Shown piece after piece: positions 21,361-33,500 of a stretch of DNA of 64,000 nt (positions are counted from its first letter, which is position 1; every line of letters begins with the position of its first letter). The stretch comes from Brachypodius melanocephalos (Eukaryota; Chordata; Aves; Passeriformes; Pycnonotidae). The position numbers and the translations under genes are program-made. Location of the stretch: the NCBI GenBank assembly GCA_013398615.1, contig VZSR01003371.1, forward strand, positions 2,382,476-2,446,475, given 5' to 3'. The notes under the pieces are model-generated. The model was not told the DNA's origin. It made no database searches and worked only from the letters and a program-made list of their open reading frames with translations.

Positions 21361-24300
21361 TGTGGTCCCTCACAGCTGCTGCAGGGAAGAAGCAACAGCA
21401 CAAGGCGGGTTGGGAGAGGAGATGTAAACACCCTCCTCTATCTGTCCCTTAGACAGCAATAATAGAGCTTCAGGATATTTCAGTACCTGTGACAACCATA
21501 GGCACCCACGAGGGACCATGCTCATCCCCTTGGGTCCACCCAACACTTTGAAAATGTTTTTTGTGTGCAATATGAATAAACCCTTTCTCATCTTTCTCAA
21601 GGTCTTTTGTAGTGCAGTTGCAGAAAGCTAAACCAGCACACAAGTGAGAGAGGATTTGTTCCTTGTGGCAATAATTAGCCAACACGCAGAATTTCTTGGG
21701 TGGTCTCTGCCCCTGATGGTCACTAGTGTGAGTGCATAATGAGATGTGACTGTCACTGGCCTGAGGCAAACATCTGAAACTAGAAAACAGACTGCAGAGA
21801 CCAGCTGGAATCATAATCTACAAAATTCTATTTAATCTCTTTCCATTTTTTATCATGTGGGAATGTGGGGCTCTTTTTTATGATCTTTGCTTTTTTGAAG
21901 TGGGACAGAGTATATTGTTTTTAATTGACTTGATATCTCCCACAGACACAGAATGAACCCAGTCTCTAACCCTGAAAACATTTTTCAAGATTAACTTTCG
22001 GGAACATATGTTAAGGATTGAGACGTACTCTGAAGGAAGCAAGTGAGAGAAAAAGAGTTCAGAAAATGGAAGAAGATCCTAGTAGTACTATAGTAGCACA
22101 CTTCATTTTTAATTTACTCATTTCTGTGTTGTTTAAAAAAAAATCGATGCAGAAAGATTCAGCAGCAAACCAAAAGAAGTGAATGCTATTAACAGCTGCT
22201 GAGTCCTGAGTATTTTTGAAGGTCAGGTGATCATTCAGTAATTTAAGTATAAATTTAGAGATACAGCTTAACATGAGAAAAACCCACTGCAGGATTTTAT
22301 GCTTTGTGGCTCTTGTGAGAGAGCTCCCAATTTAAAATTATCATGTGGTACTCATATTTATCCATGCATATGAATTATCCACACTGTAGATTTGTCTTTT
22401 CTGCCCTTTGAGTCTCCTTTCAGTCATGGAGATGACTGACCTAGAACTTCACCTCATGTCACCCGTGTGTTCTTGATGTAGAGTACTAGAGAGCCAAAAA
22501 TACAGTTTCACGCTTCTGGGAAGGGAGGAAAGGAGGCTAGGAATAATTGAAATTGTGTGTATAATTAGCCGCATGTACTCTTCTTTTGTTGAAATTATAG
22601 AAGTTAAACCCAAGATTATTCTTAATTTTCTGTTTCTTGGAGTGGTTAGACATGACTTGATCATCTTGATTTTCCTGAACCATTTTTAAAGTGATACGTG
22701 GGATCTTTGCTATGCTTTCCTTCTAAAGGGTGAGGAGAGATTCTTGGCTGTAAATCCAAATCAGTTCTTTATTCTCTCTTTTTGTACATGGACTGATTTA
22801 CATGGATTTGATGACTGGAGGGAAAGCTTTCTTAGACACAAAAATATGGCATAGAAAGAATACAAAAATAGGATAAATGCAGGATAAATAGGATAGGGTA
22901 TAGGATAGAAGGTAGAAAGGGGTGTGCAGCCACGTGTAACTTCCTACTATCCTGTTTAATAGTGGTATGTGGACCACCTGAAAGTGGAGAGCTCAGCTTG
23001 AGGCCCAGAGAGCGTTTCTTAAAATCCAAAGATTCAGCAGGGATATTCCCAATGACATTTCACTTTCTTCTCCATCTTTCCCTCCTCTGCCACGCAGACA
23101 GGCCATTATCTGTCTCCTCAGGCAACATAACAGGCCAAGTGCCATGATGACAAAAGCCTTCAAAACCTTAAAGCCTGCAATTTGCCTGAGGAAGAGAGAA
23201 TGAACAGAAAAGGTCAGACACACAAGTAATGTCTTGGTCGTGATGTCCCTTAGGCTTTAGTGAGCTTCCAGGCAATTGTAATGTATTGCCAAACACAAAG
23301 GTGCCTTAGACCCAGCCTTCAGAGATGGAATGTTTTGGGCACAGCCTTCCCTTTTCCAGTGCTTTGAAAGGCTGGCAGCAAAGCTCAGGTCAGGTAGGAG
23401 AAATCGTGCTGCAGAAATATTTCTCACCTGGATAAATCACTCTTTTCTCCTGGTGTGACTTCTTTTTTTTTTTTTTTCTTTTGTAATGCAACAGTCTCAC
23501 AGCACTTTGCCCAACTGTGCTATGGAAATCTCTTTTTGACCTTGCTGAGTGACTTGGCCATTCATCACATCAGGGCTGAGCTACCTGCAAGGAGAGCAGT
23601 GGGGACTGTCACCTCACCCACCTGCCTCAGTGACAGCAAAACCAGAGCAGAGCCCAGCCTCAGCTCTCCCCCTGACAGATACAGTCCTTTTTCTTCTAGT
23701 CCTTAGGCTTTTCCCATCAGTTTCTCCTGATTTGTTTCTCATGGTTCAGTGGAAAAGTGAAAGTAAGCATACACACAAGGTCTTATTTACCCCTAGGTAA
23801 TAGCTGTAGCATCAATCTTGGTAGCAAAGAAAATCTCAATTCCACCACCTCTGTCTTTTCCCTGTTCTGTTAGAGCACATATTCACATTTCAGAGCTAGA
23901 GAGAGGCTGATTTGCTCTTTCCTACAAGCTTTGCCTCACCAGAATATTTCACATCAACTTTGACTGTCAGGCCCCAAAAAGGAATGGGTAACAAGATGAT
24001 GACTTAATCCAGCATCTGTTGAAGTCTATGGTCACTTTTCCTTTAGATCAAGACCCAAATCTTTGTTCCTAAAAGCAGCTTTGACACTTTATCCTTGGAG
24101 GGAAAAAAAAAAAGGGAGTGAGTCAAATACGATAAAACTCTGACATTTTTGTGTTTGAAGGATACATCAACATGAATGCAAAAGCTCTGCTTGACCTATG
24201 CAGTGGCTTACAGAGGAAACTATGAGGAGAAAGTAATTAGGATCAATCCATCCTTTTGGAAAGTTAAACCTGAGGCTGAAAAGAAGGGAGAAATACAGCT

Positions 24301-25367
24301 CGAGTTTCGGAAAAGATACAGCAAAGGCAGAGGGGTGACCTGATAGTCCCCTTTCTCCTAATGTGGTCATAATAGTTTGCAATGATTTTGAGGGTTTGTT
24401 TTTTTGTTGTTGCAATGAGTAAAGACCTCATCTTCTGATCCTGTAGAATGGCTCTTTAACCTACCTGTTTCAGGTAACACTCTCATTACGCCCCTGGCCT
24501 GCACAAAATCTGCAGCTTGTACTGCAGATGGCTTCACAGCAGTGCTTGCTGCAGGATGTTCTCAGTGCAAAGAGCATTTAAAAAAAAAAAAAAAGTTTTT
24601 TTTACATTAGAACAAGTAAAAATTGTCTTTTTCAAGTTGTTGCTAGCGCAGGCTGGCAGTGTTCCTTACCCACCTAACCTTTAGTTCTGTTCAGTGTGCA
24701 AGGTCAGAACCCTTTGTGCCTGCTGAGAGCCTCTGAGTTTGGCAGAAATTTTGCATGAATGCAGATGTCTACAAAAAGGGAGTTTGTTGGCAGGATCAGG
24801 ACCTTTTGAATAATTCTGAAATGACAACACAGCTGGAGTGAAGGGCTTGACACGTTCTCTGTGTCTATGGGTGGTCATTGATTGCTTTTGGTTTTACACT
24901 GGAAACAACATTTGAGGGCATTCTCCCTATCCTTCTCACTACACAGTGCTATGCCATCCTTGCTCAAAAGCAGCAGATACCCTAGCATTTTACCTTAAAA
25001 CCCTGGACTCTAGAGTCATGGTAACACACATGCTTTTCTGGTTTTTGCCTATAACTACTTCTATAGATAGCCAGATGACTCCTAAATTTCAACCCTTCTA
25101 GGAAAAATAAAACCCATAAATGCTAAAGCTTGAAAACCACAGAAAATATAAGGAGCTTCCTACTTCCTAAAAACTACATCAATAAGTGTTGTCCTTCCAA
25201 GTTTTTGCTGCCTGTTTTTAGTGTTGCAGTATTTAAGCTAAGCTGATAACCTGTGAATATCTTAGGTCAGCAGAAGGAGAACTGACTTTACCTGATGAGA
25301 GAGTGCACCAATCTCTCAAAGCTGGCATTTAGAGTAGAATTAATCTCATTTAGTAAAATTTATATTT
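21361..25367. other. No gene recognised
   Basis: Short frames only. Contains a 'ggata'-rich patch at 22862-22910, a T-run at 23462-23477 and A-runs near 24103 and 24580. No repeat family was recognised. Confidence 0.5.
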
Positions 25368-25461
25368 GGAACGTGTCCCTGTCCATGGCAGTGGGTTTGG
25401 AATTAGATGATCTTTAAAGGCCCCTTCCAAACCAAACCATTCTGTGACTCTGTGATTTGAT
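25368..25461 (+). mobile_element. CR1 LINE 3' tail
   Basis: 'gtgtccctgtccatggcagtgg', 'ttggaattagatgatctttaaaggccccttcc' and 'accattctgtgactctgtgatt' form the CR1 3' terminus with its short tandem tail. Confidence 0.9.
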
Positions 25462-26528
25462 TCTCTGATATATAAAAGATGTCTGCTCAAAGACAGTTAT
25501 TTAAATCCTCATTTTAACTACTTTAGACTTTCATATCAGATAATTTGAGCTGCCTTCTACAAATGTGTGCTGATGTCCTTTGACTACAGCCAGTGTTTAA
25601 ACAAGCTGCTCATGCAGTTAAATGAATGAGAGTTAAATGCACTCTCATTTGTGTGGATAAATGGCTTCCCTCCACAGGCTATGACTACACCATAGATAAA
25701 AATAAAATTAAAAAAAAAAAATAAAAAGCTACCTTCAAACAAACGGTTTTTGTCAGTATCATTTTAACTAATTGCACTTCCTGGGAAAAAAGAAAAAAAT
25801 ATTCTGACTTCTTCATGAAAGAGAAAGTTTTTGAATGATTTATATTAGTGCTTGTATTACTCTTAAATATAGGATATTTTCCTTCAGGACAGGAAAAAAA
25901 AGGCAGCTGACCTCTCCTGTGACATAAGCAAAATAAAATATATCTGACTCAGAGAAGTATTTAATGGGACTGTGAGCTCTTAGATGCAGGGATCAACTTC
26001 TTGTTTTGCATTTGTGCTGCGTGTGAAACATTGGATTCTTAATGTATGACAGATTGCAAGTAGTGTCATAGTAACAATGTATAGTCAGAATGTGTTTTTC
26101 CCTATAACAAATAACTTAGTATAGTTCATGGAAATGAGACGTTCTCTGAACACATAAACATGTCAGGTTTCTTACTATCTCCAGTGCTGAAATCAGGGAA
26201 GTAATTTATCTCTACCATAACTTTGATTTTATACAATTTTTTTTCTTCTGGAGACTGACTTTCGCTCTCTGCTAGAAAAAAAATAGGTTGCAAATCTGAT
26301 CCAGAGAATCTTAAAATCAGAAGAAACAACCTAATAATAAGAATTTATTATACGTGGCTTCTTCTACAGTATTGCTGAAGACTTTTCTAAAAACCACAAT
26401 TAAAAGCAAGCCCCAGCCAAGTGCCAGAAGCCTCTTTTGTGTTTGTCCACTCTCAGAAGTGACTCATCTCCCAGCCCAGCCCAGGAGTGTGTGCTGAAAC
26501 ACAGCTCCTCCGTTATTCCGGTTATATC

Positions 26529-26544
26529 AACTGAACGTTCAGTT
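26529..26544. repeat. Perfect 16-bp palindrome
   Basis: AACTGAACGTTCAGTT equals its own reverse complement. It may be a dimer binding site or chance. Confidence 0.8.
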
Positions 26545-28281
26545 TTGCAAACAAAGGCGGTGGCAAATGTCTCTCCCTTTCCCATTAAAATCTTCTGCAG
26601 TTGCCTCAGTGTGTGCGAGTAGATATAATAAGCAGATTGCAGAGATTAATTAATTATGAGAGTTAACTTTTCAGTTTCACCCTTCGCTGAGCCTCCTTTG
26701 TTCCTTAGCCCTGGCTTTTGTAAAACCAAAGTTATTTCCCAGGGTGTGTGGCTTTTAAGATGACTGTGTCCTGTGTTTAGCTGCTGCAGCACACCAAGCA
26801 TGTGGAATGTTTTAACAAGGAGTTTTTAATGAAGCCCTGGGAATGAAACGCCTTCAAAAACCATACTTCAGTATGTGAGTAATTATAGTCACTGCAGCAA
26901 CAATCTACAAAAAACTACCAGAAAAGGCAGAAACAACGAAATATTTCTTACTGCATTTTAAACTGCCTTTAACCACAGCCATTCCTGACAGGCAAATTTG
27001 GATAACGGGTGCTTTCTGCAAGGCTGTGAGTGAATTATTTCAGACTTCTGGATGATTTGCTGGAGAGATGTGTTAAAATGCTGGTAATTTGAACACCAGC
27101 AAGCAGTTTGCCTGCTCCTTGCGACTTTTTTAATAAATGCTATCACCTATTCTGTATTGCCCTCAGCTTCTCACACTTGTGTCAGAAGGAAATGAGAGAT
27201 TTTTAACGCAGCCAACGAGTTCAGTGCAAAGTGGAGAGGGGCAGAATTTCCCTCAGGTCTTAATCCCAGTAAATGTTCAGGGCACTGCGTGGTTGTAATC
27301 AGTCACTTGTCTTTCTGAATTGCTTTATTCCAAACCATGGGCAGCTCTGTAATGTCTTCTTTTGCTACCATCAGGCAAATATTATGTGGCAAGAAAGCAC
27401 AATTAGAAAAGGGGCAATAAGGAAAGTAAGGACAGAGGATTTATATCTAGAGTTTCTGCCTGTAGGCCTTGTTGCTGACTTTTATTCAGTATATATTTAA
27501 ATTACTAGCGTTACTTCCTTATGGCCTTGTCTTAACTGTTTTAAGAGTTAGATGAGCTGATGTTTGCAAATAAATTTCCATGTGGAAAACACTGCCATTT
27601 TCACAGAGTATTGAAGGATGCAAATGAATTCCTGTGCTGAAACTGCTACTTCCCTTCTCCCAAGCCAAATGTTAATCAGTCCTGCTGATTGCACACCACC
27701 CCTACTGTGGCTGAGGCAGCATCTCCCTCCCTTCTTGCTGATAGAGAGGATGAGGAGGAATTGGGTGACAGATTTGAGGCTTTTAAGGCAAAAGAGTGAA
27801 GAACGATGGTTTCGGACACAGTAGTCAAAGTCCCTTTTCTGCTGCTAATGATCTGTCTAGGAGACAGTAAATGATGTCTGTATTTCAGCCAGAGCCATTC
27901 TGTGACTTTTAAGGTGAAATGGAAATCCCTAAACTAGGAATAGTTGTAATCACCAAAGTCTGAAAAAACTTTTTACATTTGCGGAAGGTTTTTTCAAGCC
28001 TTTGTCAAAGTAAAAATTAGGACAGGAGCGAAAGTGCTATGATCTTCTCATATTTGAATTTAGAATATTTTTTACATCCCTGAATCCACAGAGAATTTGA
28101 AAAAGATACTAATGGACAAGTCAGCTTTCAAAAAAGGATAAGAAAACTAAACTGTCTTGTACAGCCGTAGGAATCTTCAGCTCTAGGCTGCAGAGTGAGA
28201 AGTCTTAAGATATCCAGTAAGCGCAGAGTGATATTAAAGTTTTATGCCAGCAGGTTGATCTGTGTGAATTTCTGTGTGTTT

Positions 28282-28307
28282 TGTGTGAATTCACACACAC
28301 ACACACT
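28282..28307. repeat. Palindrome leading into a short CA repeat
   Basis: TGTGTGAATTCACACA is self-complementary and runs into (CA)n. GT-rich sequence lies just before it, so a longer hairpin is possible. Confidence 0.7.
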
Positions 28308-31087
28308 CCTGTGTATTTACTAACTCTGGACTTGGAGACCCTTGGTGGGTCGACATCTGAAGATGGTTGAAAATTATCATTCCTGAGCAGGTTAAAGCTC
28401 CAATTGTCCTTGTGTTCTCTGTCAATAAGTGATAGAAAATATCTTTATAACAGCGAGGTCAGAAAGGCGTAAAACGGTACCACTTTCCTGTTAGAAAAGT
28501 CCAGAATGAGAAATTGTCTCTTTTATGCCTCTGTATACCATGTATTTGGCTCCTGACTAAGACAAGCAGTAATGCTGCAACCATCTGGAATTTCTCCGTA
28601 CTACCAAACTTTGTGACAGCAGAAAATACCCTGGAAAACAAAGAAAATCAAAATATTTCCCCATTTTCTCTTTTCCTTCTTGGTCATCAAGAATGGGCTG
28701 ATTATGAGCAGGCTGCAGAGGCTGGTCCCAGTTAATATATATATATTTATACGGCATGGATATTATAAGAGCTTACTAGGATGAGCTAGAATAAACTGTG
28801 ATCTGCTTTTGGAAAATGTGCATAAAAAACTGAAAAAAGGATTTAAACACAGTTTTCCTGCAGTGTGCTTTAGCTGTCCTCTGACTGTGTAGGAAACATT
28901 TGCCTTCCCAGTTTGGTGAACTTAATTAATATTTTTTTCCTAAACCGTTCAGCAAATTTAGTTTAAAATTTGAAGATAACTGTGAGCTAGTCAGAACTAC
29001 AATTTTAGAAAGAAAATTGTTTAAATAATCTTGGCCACCTCTCCAGCTGACTTTGCAGTTCAGGTAGTTTTGTAGACTAATTTACCACTTCAGACTTTGG
29101 AATTTTCCCCAGAGATCTTCAACACTGACAGAGGTTTTATGACCACAGTCACTGCAGATTTAGGATATAGTCCAGCACCTATTAATTCATTGGAAAAACT
29201 GCCTTTCATTCAGAAAACACTGACTCAGAAACCTGTTAGCACTGATTTGGAACTACAAACTATTGTAGTTTGTATGGTTCTGAACCTGTAACTGTAAAAG
29301 ATATAAGTTTATGTCCATTTAGTTAAAGTATGCCAGTGGAATTAAAGAAGTAAGAACACTATCTGAAAAGGGCGTTTGTGGCATGTTTCTTGCAGTTTCA
29401 CCTTTGTTGCCAAAGGTGTGAAATTACATGAATTAGAGTGGCTTAAAGCTCCTTGCCAGGCTGCAGACACAGGGTAAGGTCAGCTATTCATCACTCAGCT
29501 GACTGCAGCCAGGTGCAGATGAAGCAAGGAGGACTGGGTGTTTAAAAAATTGCGTTGCTTATTTAATTTATATAGCCTTGATCTTAACTGCTTCCATGAA
29601 GCAGCTTCTGTTCCTGCCACAGGCAGAGATTTCTTTCTTCCAGCAGGTTCCCTTGCAGTGCTGCAGCTCCACCATGTTCAGCAGCGCTGCCACCCCAGCC
29701 TTAATTCCAAGATTTTCAAGTGGAATCAAATCCATCCTATTTGGATGATGCTTGTTGATTCACAGCTGGCATAAAGAAGACTGACTTGGACAGAAGGTTG
29801 AGATTATATCCTTGTTACCTGCCAGTCTTTTTCACCATGATAAAGATGGTGTTAAAGCCCTTATTCTGAAGGAAGAAACCCTCCCACCCCCTTTGAACTC
29901 CTCCTGAGAGGTGGCTGCTGCCACTGAATCTGCCTCGACTGCCGCTGCAGTGGCATTCAGCTCTCAGCTAACCAGAAAATACAGTTTTGTAAATAATTAT
30001 AATGTCTACAGTGTAAATGCTCTTCTTAAAATAAAATCAGATGTGTTCTGTTAGTTGTTTTTCTTACAAATAATTTGAGTTTGGAGAGCTGTTTAGCACT
30101 TAAGTACTGCCAAAGAGAAAACAATTTTTGTTCTGCGTATGCAAAGACACGATGTTGAGCAGGAATTTTCTCTCTTCAGAATACTAATTAAACAAAACAA
30201 TGAATTTTGATAAATAAGTACATCTACTAGTTCCTGGCCTCGAGGAAGTGTCACTACAGTATTTATTGTTTGCAAGAATGAGTATCTCACATAAACACTT
30301 TCCCCTGTTAAAAGATACAAAGCTTGTATTGGAAATTAAAACGGCTCTAAGGGGCTGTTTGTGTGTGTTTGTGCGTGAGAGTGTTTTTCAGATGAGGTCT
30401 GAAAATAGACAGAGAGTCAATTAAATGGAAAAAGACAAGAAGATGGGTTCTGTGAGAGGAGGATGTGCAGTGCAACTGAGCTGGAATTGGGAAACCCAAG
30501 AAAGTCTGGAGAGGTTTCCTCCCCAGCTGTCCCTCCATGAGTGTCTTTTTACATTTGCAGTTTTCAGGGCAGTTGCAGCCATAAGTGAGATGAGATATTT
30601 GCTGTAAGTGGTTCATAAAGGCATTTAGAAATGGTCTGTATATGTCTTGTAATTCCAGTATTTTTCCTTTCTCCAAAGGTCAGACCCATGTTTGCTAATG
30701 TGGAGGTTTTTGTTTGAAACCAGGCATATTGAGCACTTCTACAGCCACAGAATAGAACTGGGAAACAGCAGGATAAAAACCTCCCTGCATGGAACCAGAA
30801 AGACTTAAACCTCATATAACAAAGTTAGTTTAACTTGGTTAGTTTAACTAGGATATTTAACTTTATTAAACAAAATTAAATGCTTTTAGATTTTAGTAAA
30901 TGGACTTGATATTCTTAGATTATATTGTGGTGGAGGTGGGATACCCCAAGGAACTGTACAGCCAGTGCCAGTAAAGGAATTCCTTCAGGTTGATGTGGCA
31001 CCCAGCAGCAGCACACAGAACACTGAGAGCCCTAAAACAATTGCATGTTTAGTTACTTACTTTCAAGTAAACATCGTGGTTTTGTTT

Positions 31088-31185
31088 CACAGAATCACAG
31101 AATCATTTAGGTTGGAAAAGGACCTCCTGAGTGAGTCACCCCATCTGTCTCAGACATCCAGTCCCAGAAATTCCATAAAAAGGTG
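31088..31185 (-). mobile_element. CR1 LINE 3' end, inverted, short
   Basis: 'cacagaatcacagaatcatttaggttggaaaag', then 'gacctcctgagtgagtcacc'. The tail is clear; similarity fades after about 100 bp. Confidence 0.85.
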
Positions 31186-32829
31186 AGATGTTAACATCTT
31201 AAAATGAGCTAGCGCTTCTACATTTTTCTGTTTCCTCATAAGAAGCTGGTTAATATTTAGTCAGAACTTTTCTATACACCTTTCATTAATATAAATTAGC
31301 ATGTAGATTGCTTTAGTCTTTTTACTAACAGTAGGGAATATAAATATTTTGTATATAAAGATACACATTTAAATAGAAAAAGCAAAAGCCTTTAAGAGAT
31401 GTACAAAAAACCACTATTGTTATTATTTTCATTAAAATATTTTCTCATTCCGTTCCTGATCTATCATTATCACCTTTGGTAAGACTGTACACTGTACTTT
31501 ATTAAGTTACAGTCATAAAGGTCTATATGCAGCAATTTTTATGTTGTTTGTGAGAAGAAAAGGAAATACCATGAGAATCTTATGGTTTCTAAGGCACAAA
31601 CTTGTTGTGGACTTCCCTGATGGCTCCCAGACTCAAGAGGGAAAATGAATATATCAGTGTTCCTCGGTGTGACAAAGGACAGAACCCTCACGGTGCTGCA
31701 GAGAAATCCTGTCACCACTCTGGTAATAAATTGCCATGATTTAGACTTACCACAGCAGGACTCTCCAAGCCTTAATGGAGAGTTTGTAGGGTTGATGTAG
31801 GAGCCGTATGCAGAGCTGTCACAGCCTGACCTCTCTTGCCACAGCAGCAGTGGGCTTTGATTGCACCCTGCACACTCCAGACGTATTTTTCTCCCTGTCC
31901 TGCTCCCTGCCAGATTTGGACTCCAGAGATTCTGAATGTCAGCACACATTTTAGCTCCTGACAGCAGGCTAAGGGCAGCAATGTGAAAAGGGGATGTAAA
32001 ATCTGCTTTAAAGTATTTCCATGGGTGGAAAAAAAGGTAGTGGCTTGGTTAGAGGAAAAGGAGTGTTTGTCTCACCGGGACTGGGTGAGGTCCAGCACGT
32101 GTTGTGACTGCACATCACCAAGGACAGATGGGTGCCCAGTGACACACCCCAGATGGGTGCCCAGGGACCCACCCCCGATGGTGCTGGTCCCCATCCAGCC
32201 TCATGGACAGGTACCTGTGTACAGCTGGTGCTGAGTTCAGGTACTTGGACAGTCTGGACAGAGGGACCAGGTCTGAGCCACCTGCAGAGACTGAGTTGTC
32301 CTCTCACTCTGCTGCAACAAGGCTGAAATAAATTGGCAAGGAAATCTTCCCTTATGCTACCTAAGCGTGAATTTTGTGCCTTTTGTTTCCAGTATCTTCC
32401 CTGGGTAATAGACCCTTTAGAAAATATGATGAATTTTATGTTTTTGCAAAAGCTTCACAGACTTTTCAGCAATGTATATGTGTATATTTATTAAAGAAGC
32501 AGCTCTGTGAGATGCACAGTTACAACTGGTTGGGTTTTACAATTAACTCTCAATTCTATTTTGAATATTGCAAAAAGAGAACCCAGCATCTCCTTCTCAT
32601 TACACTGACATAGAGAAAAAAAAAAAAAGCAGACATCCTCAACTCCTAAAAACCCCCACAAAGTGGTGTTATTTAAGTATTTATAGAGTATTTTCAGATA
32701 CTTTACCTTAAATAAGCTGTTACAAAGGAAACTGTCTTAATGGACAATTTTTGCATTAAAAGTCAGACTGTTTTTGAGGCAGACAAAATCAGTACTGAAG
32801 CAACACAGATTATTAGCTGAGTGATGAGT
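31186..32829. other. No gene recognised
   Basis: Short frames, one 136-codon frame on the minus strand (31539-31949) without recognisable domain. The tandem duplication at 32125 is listed separately. Confidence 0.5.
32125..32174. repeat. Tandem duplication of a 25-bp unit
   Basis: 'cagatgggtgcccag' followed by 'tgacacaccc' and then the same start followed by 'ggacccaccc'; two mismatches between the copies. Confidence 0.8.
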
Positions 32830-33500
32830 AGAAGAGGAGTAGCAGCCAGAATAGATTTGTCATGAACAAATCATGTCAAACCAATCTAAACTCCCTCTGT
32901 GACAAGCCAACAGACACCGTGGATGGAGAGGAGCAGGGGATATCATGAATCTTGGCTTTAGGAAAGCTTTTGATGTGGTCTCAGGTGGAACTCTCATAAG
33001 CAGCCAAGATCTAAATAAAACTAACAGGTATAAAAGGAAAAAAAGAGTAACTGCAGCCGTGGCACAGACAGTGATGGTAAGAGACACTGAGGGAGGTTCT
33101 GCAATGATCTCTTCCAGATCAATCTCTGGCAGTGTTTTTGGTAAATCTGATGAGCCAGACACAGGAAATACATTTTGGAAGACAGGCTTAGAATTCAAAT
33201 TCCTAAGAGATGCAAATAGACAACAGTGAAATTCAAGTAATTTCGTGGGGACAAATGTAACATTTTGCATGCAGGTGGGAGTAATTAGCTTCACAGACAG
33301 AAATCAGGGAACAATCAGCAGTTGTCAGCCTTGGGATTATGGCTGATCACAAGTGGAAAGCAAGGCAATGATGTGCTGCTGCAGGTACCTTCCCTTTTTA
33401 CTCAGCAGCAGCTCACAGGGTTTTAGTTGAGCTCATCTTTGTGTGGAACACACCTGGAGAAAGGAGGAGCAATTGGAGTCAGTAGGAGATCAGTGGAAAA
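32830..33500 (+). pseudogene. LINE (CR1 lineage) reverse-transcriptase remnant
   Basis: The start has 'aaatcatgtcaaaccaatct', and the translation near 32943 gives 'DIMNLGFRKAFDVVS', matching the reverse transcriptase motif 'VDVVYLDFSKAFDTVS'. Later 'tgaaattcaag...ggacaaatgtaacattttgcatgcaggtggg' matches the 'KFN..KCKVLHLG' coding region, and 'gctgatcacaagtggaaagcaaggcaatgatgtgctgctgcag' matches the following '...SQQCAAAA' region. The order is right but long parts between are missing and frames are broken. The minus-strand 144-codon frame over it is a shadow. Confidence 0.75.

Larger units (their letters stand above)
25462..31087. other. No gene recognised; unique-looking AT-rich sequence
   Basis: Open frames are short. 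The stretch at 26480-26900 looks less decayed and lacks repeats, which would suit a conserved non-coding element, but nothing in a single sequence proves that. Palindromes at 26529 and 28282 are listed separately. Confidence 0.4.

Noticed and set aside
31539..31949. 136-codon minus-strand frame
   Set aside because: No domain, no splice context, unremarkable composition.
32860..33294. 144-codon minus-strand frame
   Set aside because: It is antisense to the LINE reverse-transcriptase remnant.
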